Assembly (NCBI RefSeq): GCF_000384215.1
Contig: NZ_KB913032.1
Span: forward strand, 8,641,605 to 8,705,604
Length of the DNA: 64,000 nucleotides
Direction of reading: 5' to 3'
DNA from: Amycolatopsis alba DSM 44262
GTDB taxonomy: Bacteria; Actinomycetota; Actinomycetes; Mycobacteriales; Pseudonocardiaceae
Under the pieces are notes generated by a model. It had not been told where the DNA came from. It saw nothing but the letters and a program-made list of their open reading frames with translations, and searched no databases. How positions within the stretch are numbered: position 1 is the first letter of the stretch; every line of letters starts with the position of its first letter. Made by a program: the position numbers and the translations under genes. Shown one piece after another: positions 43,339 to 51,488 of this stretch.

Positions 43339-44010
43339 ATGGCCGGCAGACATCGCAAGAACAAGGCTCCGCAGTGGAAGCTCCCCGCGGGTATCGCGGC
43401 AGCGGTCGCCACGGCGCTCCCGGCGTCGATGTGGCTGACCACCGCAGGTACCCCTGACGTCGAGGCGGCCAGTGCCGCGCTCGCGCTGCAGGCTCCCCCG
43501 GTCTCCAGCGTGACTCCCCCGCCGTCGACCAGCAGCACCCCGCCCTCTAGCACAACGACTACCCCGCCCTCGTCGACCTCCTCGGCTCCCCCGAAGCCGA
43601 CGACGTCGACCAAGGCCCCCGCCCCGGTGAAGACGACAGTGCCCGCCCAGACGGCGTGTTCGACCAGCCTCGCGGGCACCAAGCCGCATGTGGCCCAGGT
43701 CGGCAACCACGTCAAGGCGAAGTTCGGCGTCAAGACCGTCGGCGGCGTCGCCGGCCGGTCGAACGCCAGCGACCACCCGTCCGGTCTCGCGCTGGACTTC
43801 ATGGTGGACACCGCCACCGGCAACGCCATCGCCGACTACATCCTGGCCAACCAGAAGGACTTCGGCGTCACCTACGTCATCTGGCGCCAGCGCTACAACG
43901 ACGGCAGCGGCTGGGACACCATGGAGGACCGCGGCGGCGCGACCGCCAACCACATGGACCACGTCCACGTTTCCTTCGCCAAGAGCGCGAAGGTGACCGT
44001 CAGCTGCTGA
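43339..44010 (+). CDS. Secreted or anchored peptidase-like cell wall protein (ARB_07466/VanY-like)
   Basis: A 223-residue protein. A basic start (MAGRHRKNKAPQWK) and one hydrophobic helix (residues 18-37) are followed by a 70-residue Pro/Thr/Ser stalk. The C-terminal domain of about 115 residues contains SNASDHPSGLALDFMVD and HMDHVHVSF, the His/Asp zinc ligands of the VanY/M15-like fold. The first cysteine (TACSTS) and the last (TVSC) could form a disulphide. It probably trims peptidoglycan. The 196-base leader shows no riboswitch that I can identify. Confidence 0.8.
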   Translation: MAGRHRKNKAPQWKLPAGIAAAVATALPASMWLTTAGTPDVEAASAALALQAPPVSSVTPPPSTSSTPPSSTTTTPPSSTSSAPPKPTTSTKAPAPVKTTVPAQTACSTSLAGTKPHVAQVGNHVKAKFGVKTVGGVAGRSNASDHPSGLALDFMVDTATGNAIADYILANQKDFGVTYVIWRQRYNDGSGWDTMEDRGGATANHMDHVHVSFAKSAKVTVSC

Positions 44011-44166
44011 CGTCTCCCTTGAGGAGTAAGAGAAGCGGCCAGGCGCGGCGTGTCCGAACCTCCTGCCCAGCAGGACTTCTCCGACCGCAACCCTGACTGT
44101 CCACAAGGGACAACTTTTCCGACTGACCCGCCCGCTTTAGGTGCTTTGCGCAGTTTTACGAAGAGG

Positions 44167-44213
44167 TCGTGAGTGGCGTTTCGGGTTATTGAGGGGTAAG
44201 GCGAAGGTGTCCT
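44167..44213 (+). repeat. GTGAGTGGC...GAGGGGTAAG element, copy 1
   Basis: It begins TCGTGAGTGGC and, after GGGTTATT, continues GAGGGGTAAGGCGAAGGT. The same order of blocks recurs at 44301 and, inverted, at 44541. Confidence 0.6.
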
Positions 44214-44239
44214 GCTCGCTCACCGGCGTGTCGGCTTCG

Positions 44240-44268
44240 GATGTTGCGAAAGCCACTTTCGCAACATC
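44240..44268. repeat. Hairpin with GCGAAAG core
   Basis: GATGTTGCGAAAG-cca-CTTTCGCAACATC is a perfect 13-bp stem with a 3-base loop. Confidence 0.7.
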
Positions 44269-44300
44269 GCCGACCCACCAGACCGCGCCGGGCCGAGGGG

Positions 44301-44345
44301 TCGTGAGTGGCGAGGACGGTTCTCTTGAGGGGTAAGGCAAAGGTC
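44301..44345 (+). repeat. GTGAGTGGC...GAGGGGTAAG element, copy 2
   Basis: TCGTGAGTGGC, a diverged middle, then TTGAGGGGTAAGGCAAAGGT, matching copy 1 at both ends. Confidence 0.6.
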
Positions 44346-44457
44346 GCGGCTGCTGGTTTGCAGGCGCCGTGGGTGCGGATGCGGGGCTGGAGTGGCGGTG
44401 TTCTTGTGGCTGGTGGGGATCGGCCGGGCCCGATGCGCTCCGGCAGGTCCTGACGTC

Positions 44458-44504
44458 GCGAAAGCCACTTTCGGGACGTCTGATGTCCCGAAAGTGGCTT
44501 TCGC
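44458..44504. repeat. Perfect 20-bp hairpin
   Basis: GCGAAAGCCACTTTCGGGAC (44458-44477) and its complement (44485-44504) with a 7-base loop. The arm contains the same AAAGCCACTTTCG core as the hairpin at 44240. Confidence 0.75.
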
Positions 44505-44540
44505 TACACCCGAAACCGGCAGACACACGAGCGTTCGAGC

Positions 44541-44587
44541 ACGACACGTTTGTCCTACCCCTCGATAACCCGACTTGCCACTCACGA
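44541..44587 (-). repeat. GTGAGTGGC...GAGGGGTA element, copy 3 (inverted)
   Basis: On the minus strand TCGTGAGTGGCAAG, then GGGTTATCGAGGGGTA. The TGA inside GTGAGTGGC is the stop codon of rnhA, so the element has invaded or replaced the end of that gene. Confidence 0.6.
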
Positions 44588-45055
44588 ACGCCGTTCGCCG
44601 GGCTGGACGACAGGTCGCCCCACGACCTCTTCCACGCCTTTGACGGCGAGCCGGTCCGCTCGCTCGTTCTCCGGATGCCCGGCGTGGCCCTTGACCCAGT
44701 GCCATTCGACGTCGTGCCGTGACGCGGCTTCGTCGAGGCGGCGCCACAGGTCGGCGTTCTTGACCGGTGTCTTGGCCGAGGTCATCCAGCCGTTGTTCTT
44801 CCAGTTCCGGACCCAGCTGGTGATGCCGTTCCGGACGTAGGTGCTGTCGGTGTAGATGTCCACCGTGACCCGGCGCTTGAGGCTTTCGAGCGCCTCGATG
44901 GGCGCCATCAGCTCCATCCGGTTGTTCGTGGTCGGCCCGGCGTCCCCGCCGTAGATCTCCTTCTCGACCGTGCCGTACCGCAGCACCGCGCCCCAGCCGC
45001 CGGGGCCGGGATTCCCGCTGCACGCGCCATCGGTGTAGATCTCGACTTCCGCCAC
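44582..45055 (-). CDS. rnhA: Ribonuclease HI
   Basis: A 157-residue RNase H that cuts RNA in RNA-DNA hybrids. The catalytic acids are in [17 protein letters not shown] (D9), NNRMEL (Glu), IYTDSTYV (Asp) and [15 protein letters not shown] (Asp, with the flexible His loop). The C-terminal tail runs into a dispersed repeat that supplies the stop codon. It lies 21 bases after dinB on the same strand, so the two are probably transcribed together. Confidence 0.95.
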   Translation of the reverse strand: MAEVEIYTDGACSGNPGPGGWGAVLRYGTVEKEIYGGDAGPTTNNRMELMAPIEALESLKRRVTVDIYTDSTYVRNGITSWVRNWKNNGWMTSAKTPVKNADLWRRLDEAASRHDVEWHWVKGHAGHPENERADRLAVKGVEEVVGRPVVQPGERRS

Positions 45056-45076
45056 CGGGACACCCTAGCGACGGGT

Positions 45077-46267
45077 TCAGTCCGGCAGCAGTGGCACCCA
45101 CGGCTCCTCGGCCTGCCCGAGGTGCACCGCCCGCGTGATGGACTTCGAACCGAAGCGGTCCCGGACGGTGTCGAGCGTCGCATCGAGCGCGTCCCTCGGT
45201 TTCGCCCCGAACGGCAGTGCCAGCTGGATCGCGTCGTCCTCGGTCAGGTTCGTGAGCGCGAGGCCGATCAGCGTGAGCCCGCGTTCGTCGATCAGCGGTC
45301 TCGCCGCGGCGAGCAGGTCACGGGCCGCCGCGACGATCGCGCCGGTCTGTTCGGTCGCCTCCAGCAGGGTGTGCGAACGCGTCGCCTTGGTGAAGTCGGC
45401 GAACCGCATCCGCAGCACGACGGTCCGGCACACCCTGCGCGCCGCGCGCAGCCGCCGGGCCAGGCGATCGGCCAGGGTCAGCAGCATCGCGTCGAGTTCG
45501 GCGGGCGACCGCGGCCTGCTGCCGAGCGCGCGCTGCGCCCCGATCGACCGGCGACGTTGCCCGGTCCGCACCCGCCTCGGGTCGTCGTTGTGGGACAGGG
45601 CGTGCAGATGGGTGCCGACGCCGCGGCCGAGCATCCGGACGAGTTCCTTCTCCCCGAACCCTTCCATCTGCCCGACCGTCGTGACGCCGCGCTCGCGCAG
45701 CTTCTGCGCCGTCACCTTGCCCACCCCCCACAGCCGCTCGACCGGCAGCGGATGCAGGAACTCCAGCTCCTTGTCGTGCGGCACGACAAGGAGACCGTCG
45801 GGTTTCGCGACGCCGCTGGCGACCTTCGCGAGGAACTTCGTCCTGGCGACGCCGACGGTGATCGGCAGGCCGACCTGCTCCAGGACGTCCTTCCGCAGTT
45901 TCGCGGCGATCCGGCTCGGCGTGCCCGCGATCTTCAGCAGCCCGCCGACGTCCAGGAACGCCTCGTCGATCGAGATGCCCTCCACCAGCGGCGTCGTGTT
46001 GCCGAAGACCTCGAAGACCGCCTTGCTCGCCTCCGAGTAGGCGTGCATCCGGGGCGGGACGACGATCGCGTCCGGGCACAGCCGCCGCGCCTGCCCGCCG
46101 CCCATCGCCGTGCGGACGCCGTACGCCTTGGCCTCGTAACTGGCCGCCAGGACGACACCTCCGCCGACGATGACCGGCCGCCCGCGCAGGCTCGGGTCGT
46201 CACGCTGCTCGACCGACGCGTAGAACGAGTCCAGGTCGGCGTGCAGGATGGGACCCTCGGGCGGCAT
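45077..46267 (-). CDS. dinB: DNA polymerase IV (Y family)
   Basis: A 396-residue translesion polymerase. Palm motifs are ILHADLDSFYASVEQ and GISIDEAFLDV, which carry the three metal-binding acids. The helix-hairpin-helix region is RLWGVGKVTAQKLRERG, and the little-finger domain follows (RRRSIGAQRALG...). The C-terminus QLALPF is close to the QLxLF beta-clamp motif. ATG 46267 is directly after a perfect LexA-type box, leaving almost no leader, so the mRNA may be leaderless and SOS-induced. Confidence 0.95.
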   Translation of the reverse strand: MPPEGPILHADLDSFYASVEQRDDPSLRGRPVIVGGGVVLAASYEAKAYGVRTAMGGGQARRLCPDAIVVPPRMHAYSEASKAVFEVFGNTTPLVEGISIDEAFLDVGGLLKIAGTPSRIAAKLRKDVLEQVGLPITVGVARTKFLAKVASGVAKPDGLLVVPHDKELEFLHPLPVERLWGVGKVTAQKLRERGVTTVGQMEGFGEKELVRMLGRGVGTHLHALSHNDDPRRVRTGQRRRSIGAQRALGSRPRSPAELDAMLLTLADRLARRLRAARRVCRTVVLRMRFADFTKATRSHTLLEATEQTGAIVAAARDLLAAARPLIDERGLTLIGLALTNLTEDDAIQLALPFGAKPRDALDATLDTVRDRFGSKSITRAVHLGQAEEPWVPLLPD

Positions 46268-46268
46268 A

Positions 46269-46280
46269 GAACATATGTTC
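46269..46280. promoter_or_regulatory. LexA (SOS) box at the dinB start
   Basis: GAACATATGTTC is a perfect palindrome matching the actinobacterial/Bacillus-type LexA consensus GAAC-N4-GTTC. It ends one base before the dinB start codon. Confidence 0.75.
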
Positions 46281-46283
46281 GCA

Positions 46284-46688
46284 TCAATCGGCCCAACGGC
46301 CAACCCGCGTGCGGATGAAATCCGTCATCGATCGACCGCCCGCGAAACACCAGATCGCGATCACCGGGTCGCAGATCGCGCAGCCGAACGACGAATGCTC
46401 CGCGAACGGGATGATCGGGGCACCCTTGAGATGGTGGACGACGTCCCAGCCGGTATGCAGCAGCCAGGCGATGCCGATGAACGTCCAGGACTCCAGGCCG
46501 CGGTACGCCACGTAGGTCATGACGGCGGTGAACGCGAACTCCCAGATCCCGAGGCCGCCACCGCTCAGGTACGCGGCTCCGGCGCCCGCCACCATGATCG
46601 CGTTGAAGCGGCGCCGATGCGGCTCGTGGATCAGCGACATCAGCACGACGTAGACGAGGCCGACGAGAAGCGGCGCGATGATCATCAT
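46284..46688 (-). CDS. DUF6010 family membrane protein
   Basis: A 134-residue integral membrane protein with about four helices (MIIAPLLVGLVYVVLMSLI and FAFTAVMTYVAYRGL). The family pattern includes HEPHRRRFNAIMVAGAGAAYLSGGGLG, WLLHTGWDVVHHLKGAPIIP and SSFGCAICDPVIAIWCF. The conserved His and Cys residues suggest metal or cofactor binding, but the role is unknown. It ends 16 bases upstream of dinB and is divergent from a GlxA-type regulator. Confidence 0.85.
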   Translation of the reverse strand: MMIIAPLLVGLVYVVLMSLIHEPHRRRFNAIMVAGAGAAYLSGGGLGIWEFAFTAVMTYVAYRGLESWTFIGIAWLLHTGWDVVHHLKGAPIIPFAEHSSFGCAICDPVIAIWCFAGGRSMTDFIRTRVGRWAD

Positions 46689-46781
46689 GGCTCGACGCTA
46701 GAGCCGGACAGGGCCCGCTCCCAGTGGCGTGAACGACGCCTTCCGACGGGATCCCGCCATCCGGCGAGGTAGGTTGCGGTC

Positions 46782-47720
46782 ATGCAGACCGTCGCCGTCC
46801 TCGCGCTGGACAAGGTGATCCCGTTCGACCTCTCGACGCCGATCGAGGTCTTCGCCAGGACCCGGCTCGCCGACGGGAGCGCGGGCTACCGGGTGATCGT
46901 CTGCGCCGAGCATCCGGACGTCGACGCCGGGCACTTCACCCTGCGCGCGCCGTGGGGACTGGACGCGCTGCGCGAGGCGGACACGATCATCGTCCCCGGT
47001 ACCGCCGACCCGGCCGGGCCGTTGCCGGAAACCGTCCGCGAAGCGCTCACTTCGGCCGCCGCGAACGGCACGCGGATCGCCTCGATCTGTTCCGGCACCT
47101 TCGTCCTCGCGGCCGCGGGCCTGCTCGACGGCCTCCGTGCCACCACGCACTGGGTCGCCGCCGAAGCGCTGGCCGCCGCCTATCCGGACGTCGACGTCGA
47201 CCCGGACGTGCTCTACGTCGACAACGGGCAGATCCTCACGTCGGCGGGCGCCGCCGCGGGCCTGGACCTGTGCCTGCACCTCATCCGGCGCGACCACGGC
47301 GCCGCGATCGCGGCCGACGCCGCTCGCCTTTCGGTGATGGCCCTGGAACGCGAGGGCGGCCAGGCGCAGTTCATCGCGTTGCGGCATCCGCCCGCTCCCC
47401 GAGGCGCGGCGCTGGAACCCACTTTGCTCTGGATGCAGGAAAACCTCGCGCGCGACCTCAGTCTCGCCGACATCGCCGCGAACGCCGGGACGAGCACTCG
47501 CACGCTCATCCGGCACTTCCGCGAACAGACCGGGACGACCCCGTTGCAATGGCTGCACCGGGCCCGGATCCGGCAGGCCCAGCATCTGCTGGAGACCACG
47601 CAGCACGCCGTCGAACGGATCGGCGCCGAAGTCGGTTTCGGTTCGCCCACCTCGTTCCGCGACCGGTTCAAGCGCACGACCGGCGTCAGCCCGGTCGCCT
47701 ATCGACGCGCTTTCCGTTGA
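46782..47720 (+). CDS. GlxA-type AraC regulator with DJ-1/PfpI domain
   Basis: A 312-residue regulator. Residues 1-190 are a DJ-1/PfpI-like sensor domain with the Cys in IASICSGTFVLAAAGLLDG. Residues 215-312 are an AraC DNA-binding domain with two helix-turn-helix units (SLADIAANAGTSTRTLIRHFREQTGTTPLQWLHRARIRQAQ and RIGAEVGFGSPTSFRDRFKRTTGVSPVAYRRAF). It is divergent from the DUF6010 gene across 93 bases, which is its likely target. Confidence 0.92.
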   Translation: MQTVAVLALDKVIPFDLSTPIEVFARTRLADGSAGYRVIVCAEHPDVDAGHFTLRAPWGLDALREADTIIVPGTADPAGPLPETVREALTSAAANGTRIASICSGTFVLAAAGLLDGLRATTHWVAAEALAAAYPDVDVDPDVLYVDNGQILTSAGAAAGLDLCLHLIRRDHGAAIAADAARLSVMALEREGGQAQFIALRHPPAPRGAALEPTLLWMQENLARDLSLADIAANAGTSTRTLIRHFREQTGTTPLQWLHRARIRQAQHLLETTQHAVERIGAEVGFGSPTSFRDRFKRTTGVSPVAYRRAFR

Positions 47721-47826
47721 GCGGGAACGCCTCTTGCCGATGACCGGACCTCCCGGCGACGATGGCCGTACACATCACCGAGCACGTCTTCTCCCGCCGT
47801 AGGGGACGTCGTCAGGAGGCAGGCTC

Positions 47827-49566
47827 GTGCTGGGCAAGAAGCTGGGCGTCTTACTCGCCGTCGTACTCCTTTTCACCGGACTGACACCCGCGAACGCCGA
47901 GGTGCACCATCCCCGCCAGGAGTGGTTGCGCGCCTCGACGGCGGGGCTGTTCCTGCACTGGGGAATGCGCACCTCCCCCGGTTACACCAGTTGCGCCGAC
48001 TGGGAAAAGGCCGTCACCGACGGCGGCTGGAACGCGAAGTACTGGATCGACGAGGCGAAGAAACTGCACGCGCAGTACGTCGTGCTGGCGTCGTTCCACA
48101 GCAAGCTCGGCTACGCCAGGGCGTGGCCGAGCGCGGTGCCGGGAAGTTGTTCGACCACAAGGGATTTCCTCGGCGAGCTGATCGCGGCGGGCAAGGCGGG
48201 CGGGGTCAAGGTCATCACCTACATGACCGACGATCCCCAGTGGCACAACGACGGCCTGGGCTCCGGGAAGAGCTGGCTGAACTCCTCGGCGTACTCGAAG
48301 TACAAGGGCAAGCAGGTCGACCTGCACACTCGCGACGGCTTCGGCGAGTTCGGTTACGACAACTTCGTCGAGATCATGCGGCGCTATCCCGATCTCGCCG
48401 GGTTCTGGATCGACAACGACAACGCCTACTGGGAGCGCAACGGACTCTACGAACGCGTGCGCCGGGAGCGGCCGGACTACCTGCTGAGCAACAACAACGA
48501 AGACACCCCGATCATGGACACGATCAGCAACGAGCAGAAGACCGGCATGACCCCGGCCTACGACTACCCGCAGGCGGTCTACACCGCCGCGCCGCGGCTG
48601 ATCGAGGCGTGCTTCAAACTCCCCACCTCCGGCGCGTGGTGGTACAGCGGCTCGAACTCCGCTGTCGACTACAAGCTCACCCTCGGCCGATACCTGGCCA
48701 ACAAGGGCTCGGACGTCAAGGCACTGATGGCCGAGACCGCCATGGTCAACGGGCGGTTCCCCTCGGACCAAGAGGCGTTCAATAATTTCGCCGCCGGGTA
48801 CTTCGACAAGATCTGGCCGTCCATCGACGGCACTTACGGCGGAGGCTACGACCACGGCGGGTTCGCGCCCGGCTTCTGGAACGACGGCGCGCACGGCGTC
48901 ACGACGGTGTCCAAGACTGACCCGGACAAGCACTACCTTCACGTGCTCACTCGGCCGTCAGGCAGCACGCTTTCCTTGCGGGACAACGGGTACAAGGTCA
49001 AACGAGTGACGAACCAGCGCACCGGCGCGGTGGTCGCGCACAGCCAGTCGGGCGGCAAGCTCACGGTGTCGGGCATCTCGTCGTGGGACCAGTACGACAC
49101 CGTGTTCGCCGTGGAGACCGGCGGACGCGAGGGCGTCTATCCGCCGTCGTCGTACACGATGAGCGCCAGTGCCTCCGGGAGCGGGCATCCGGCGCAAGCC
49201 GCGGCGGACGGCGACTACTCGACCTATTGGGACGCGACGTCCGCGCAGCCGGTGTCGCTGCGGTTCGACCTCGGCGCTCCGAAGCGGATCCAGTACATCG
49301 GGATCAACCAGCGCGAGGACTCGACCACCTACCCGGCGTCGAATTCGGCGCGGATCAAGAACTACCGGGTCTTCGTCAGCGCGGACGGGAAGGACTGGGG
49401 TTCACCGGTGAAGACCGGCTCGCTGCCGAACCACCGGGGCGTGCGGTTCATCGACCTGCCCGTGACGACGGCGCGGTACGTGCGGATCGAGAAGGTCGAC
49501 AGCCAGGGCGTCGACCGGCTGCGGGTGGACGAGGCCTGGATCGGCTCGGCCTACCCGGCGGGCTGA
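47827..49566 (+). CDS. Secreted alpha-L-fucosidase (GH29) with F5/8-type binding module
   Basis: A 579-residue exported glycosidase that would remove fucose from glycans. A signal peptide spans about residues 1-24 (LGVLLAVVLLFTGLTPANA). The GH29 barrel runs from residue 28 to about 350, with LFLHWGMRTSPGYTS and the probable nucleophile D196 in AGFWIDND. The C-terminal 130 residues form a discoidin/CBM32-like module (HPAQAAADGDYSTYWDA...SLRFDLG...RVFVSADGKDW). GTG 47827 has AGGAGG 8 bases upstream. It stands alone. Confidence 0.88.
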   Translation: MLGKKLGVLLAVVLLFTGLTPANAEVHHPRQEWLRASTAGLFLHWGMRTSPGYTSCADWEKAVTDGGWNAKYWIDEAKKLHAQYVVLASFHSKLGYARAWPSAVPGSCSTTRDFLGELIAAGKAGGVKVITYMTDDPQWHNDGLGSGKSWLNSSAYSKYKGKQVDLHTRDGFGEFGYDNFVEIMRRYPDLAGFWIDNDNAYWERNGLYERVRRERPDYLLSNNNEDTPIMDTISNEQKTGMTPAYDYPQAVYTAAPRLIEACFKLPTSGAWWYSGSNSAVDYKLTLGRYLANKGSDVKALMAETAMVNGRFPSDQEAFNNFAAGYFDKIWPSIDGTYGGGYDHGGFAPGFWNDGAHGVTTVSKTDPDKHYLHVLTRPSGSTLSLRDNGYKVKRVTNQRTGAVVAHSQSGGKLTVSGISSWDQYDTVFAVETGGREGVYPPSSYTMSASASGSGHPAQAAADGDYSTYWDATSAQPVSLRFDLGAPKRIQYIGINQREDSTTYPASNSARIKNYRVFVSADGKDWGSPVKTGSLPNHRGVRFIDLPVTTARYVRIEKVDSQGVDRLRVDEAWIGSAYPAG

Positions 49567-49567
49567 C

Positions 49568-49858
49568 TCACGCGGCGAGCGGCACGCCGGTGCCCGCCGC
49601 CCGCACCCTGGCCTGTTCGGCGAACCGCCTTCGGGCGACGACGACTCTGAGCCAGCGTTCGGAGCGCTCGGCGTCCAGATCGGAAGTGGCGCGGGCGAGG
49701 ACCTCGGCGGCGTGCGCGGCGGATTCGATCTCCGCGGCGGCGCCGAGGTAGTCGCCGGCCTCGATCAGCTTGTAGGCGTGGCGCATCTCGGTCTGCGCGG
49801 TCGAGTAGATGGCGTAGGCGGCCAGGTTGTTCGCCAGCGGGCCCAGTGAATGCGACAT
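49568..49858 (-). CDS. Hypothetical helical protein
   Basis: A 96-residue, nearly all-helical protein (MSHSLGPLANNLAAYAIYSTAQTEMRHAYKLIEAGDYLGAAAEIESAAHAAEVL). The two-helix pattern recalls a TPR-like pair. There is no signal sequence. It is convergent with the fucosidase, 1 base between stops, and divergent from the MFS gene. The family is not recognised. Confidence 0.65.
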   Translation of the reverse strand: MSHSLGPLANNLAAYAIYSTAQTEMRHAYKLIEAGDYLGAAAEIESAAHAAEVLARATSDLDAERSERWLRVVVARRRFAEQARVRAAGTGVPLAA

Positions 49859-49983
49859 CGGATTCTCCGTTCCTTCTCTTACTCACACGTCGAACGGGTA
49901 CCCCGCGGTTCGACACGGCAGCAAATTTTTTCGAAGATCTTCGGGGTTGCGCCCAGTGGCCGCTTCACGACAGCCTGAAACGC

Positions 49984-51234
49984 ATGCCAGCACGGGCGGC
50001 GTCGTTCCGCAGCGTCTTCGCGGTCGCCGGGTTCCGCCGGATCTGGCTCGCGCATCTGCTGTCGGTCGCCGGTGACCAGCTGGCCAGGGTCGCGCTCACG
50101 GTGCTGGTGTTCGACCGGACGTCGTCGGCGGGGTGGGCTTCGGCGGCGTACGCGCTGACCTTCGTGCCCGATCTGCTCGGCGGCGCGCTGGGCGGCGTCG
50201 CGGACCGGTTCTCCCGGCGCACCGTGATGGTGGTGACCGACGTCGGCCGCGCGGTCCTGATCGCGCTGATGGCGGTGCCCGGCCTGCCGCTGCCCGCCGC
50301 TGCCGCGTTGCTGTTCCTCGTGCAGCTCATGGCCGGGCCGTTCCAGGCGGCCCGGCAGGCGATGCTGCCGGATCTGCTCGATCCGGACCGGCTGGTCGTC
50401 GGCCAGGCCGTCATCTCGTCCACCTATCAGGCCGGGCTGGTGGTGGGCTTCGGTGCGGGCGCCGCCGTCGTCACCGGCCTCGGCGTGCCAGGGGCGCTGC
50501 TGCTCGACGCGGGGACGTTCGCGCTGTCGGCCCTCATGCTCCGCTTCGGGCTCGAGCGGTACCCGCCCTCGGCACCGGGCCGGCACAAGCGTCCTTCCCT
50601 GATCGCGGGCTGCCGTCTGGTCGCCCGCGACCGCAAGCTCCGCTGGCTGCTGCTCATCGCCTGCTGCTGCGGTTTCTACGTCGTTCCCGAGGGCCTCGCG
50701 GTCCCGGTCGCCGCCGAACTGGGCGGCGCGGGCGCATTGCCGTGGCTGCTGGCCGCGAATCCGGTCGGCTCGGTGCTCGGCGGCATCCTGCTGAGCCGGA
50801 TCCCGCGCGAACGGCAGGTCCGGGTGCTGGGCGCGCTGACGGTGGCGAGCAGCCTGGTGCTGATCCCGACCGGCTGGGCGAACGGCCTGGTCACGATCGT
50901 CGTGCTGTGGACGATCTCGGGCGTGTTCTCCGCGCACGACATGATCACCCAGACGCAGTACAGCCTCGCCGCGCCCTCGGCCCATCGCGGTCAGGTGATC
51001 GGGGTCGCGATCGCGGCGTTGCGGGCGGCGCAGGCGGCGGGGATCGCGGCCGCCGGGCTGCTGGCCCAGGTCGTCGCGCCGACCACCGTGGTCGCCGTCG
51101 CGGCCGGTGCGGGAGTGATGGTCGCCGGTGCCGCCGGGGTGGGCTGGTCACGGACGGTGTCGTCCCGCCGCGGCCCCGGAGACCCTGTGGGCCCGGACGG
51201 CGGGACGACACCCGTTGGCGAGCATGGTTCCTGA
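49984..51234 (+). CDS. MFS transporter
   Basis: A 416-residue major facilitator with about 12 helices. The first loop motif is GGVADRFSRRTVMVVTDVGRAVLIA, and it has the MFS_3 look (FQAARQAMLPDLLDPDRLVVGQAVISSTYQAG) of drug and siderophore exporters. ATG 49984 (MPARAASFRSVFAVAGFRRIW) is the first sensible start. Its 3' end is 13 bases from the micro-ORFs read the other way; a link is possible but unproven. Confidence 0.88.
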   Translation: MPARAASFRSVFAVAGFRRIWLAHLLSVAGDQLARVALTVLVFDRTSSAGWASAAYALTFVPDLLGGALGGVADRFSRRTVMVVTDVGRAVLIALMAVPGLPLPAAAALLFLVQLMAGPFQAARQAMLPDLLDPDRLVVGQAVISSTYQAGLVVGFGAGAAVVTGLGVPGALLLDAGTFALSALMLRFGLERYPPSAPGRHKRPSLIAGCRLVARDRKLRWLLLIACCCGFYVVPEGLAVPVAAELGGAGALPWLLAANPVGSVLGGILLSRIPRERQVRVLGALTVASSLVLIPTGWANGLVTIVVLWTISGVFSAHDMITQTQYSLAAPSAHRGQVIGVAIAALRAAQAAGIAAAGLLAQVVAPTTVVAVAAGAGVMVAGAAGVGWSRTVSSRRGPGDPVGPDGGTTPVGEHGS

Positions 51235-51247
51235 CTCGATCGGCTCA

Positions 51248-51295
51248 TCACGTCCAGTTGTTGTCACGACGGGTCGTCCAGTTGTTGTCACGCAT
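51248..51295 (-). CDS. Micro-ORF encoding MRDNNWTTRRDNNWT
   Basis: Fifteen codons plus TGA. The ribosome site AAGGAGGTGA lies 7 bases before the ATG and could pair fully with 16S rRNA. The peptide holds two copies of RDNNWT separated by TR. The codons GAC AAC AAC TGG are the same in both copies and in the neighbouring 6-codon ORF. It follows that ORF by 43 bases, forming a bicistron. No similar product is known to me. It may be a signal peptide, an ultra-short RiPP precursor or a leader peptide. Confidence 0.55.
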   Translation of the reverse strand: MRDNNWTTRRDNNWT

Positions 51296-51338
51296 GCCGT
51301 TCACCTCCTTCGCGATTGCGATGTATCCGGCAAAACAC

Positions 51339-51359
51339 TCACCAGTTGTTGTCCTGCAT
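51339..51359 (-). CDS. Micro-ORF encoding MQDNNW
   Basis: ATG CAG GAC AAC AAC TGG TGA, with AGGGAGGTG five bases upstream. The product would be a six-residue peptide that shares DNNW with the longer micro-ORF just downstream. Such short genes exist in actinomycetes (the pentapeptide precursor gene of biarylitides). The promoter would lie in 51380-51480, which is shared with the divergent diguanylate cyclase gene. Confidence 0.5.
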   Translation of the reverse strand: MQDNNW

Positions 51360-51488
51360 CGGTGCACCTCCCTTGTTGCGGTTGGGCTGTCCGGGGGAAT
51401 TCGCGGCCGCGCTTCTTATCGTCGGAGACAACGCGGTCGTCGCAGTCCCGGTTCGATTACGGTGTAGATCACCGACGGAAGAGGGTGT

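Larger units (their letters stand above)
44011..44581. other. Repeat-rich spacer (571 bases)
   Basis: This stretch has no credible gene but several dispersed-type repeats, annotated separately: three copies of a GTGAGTGGC...GAGGGGTA element and two hairpins sharing a GCGAAAGCCACTTTCG core. Confidence 0.65.
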
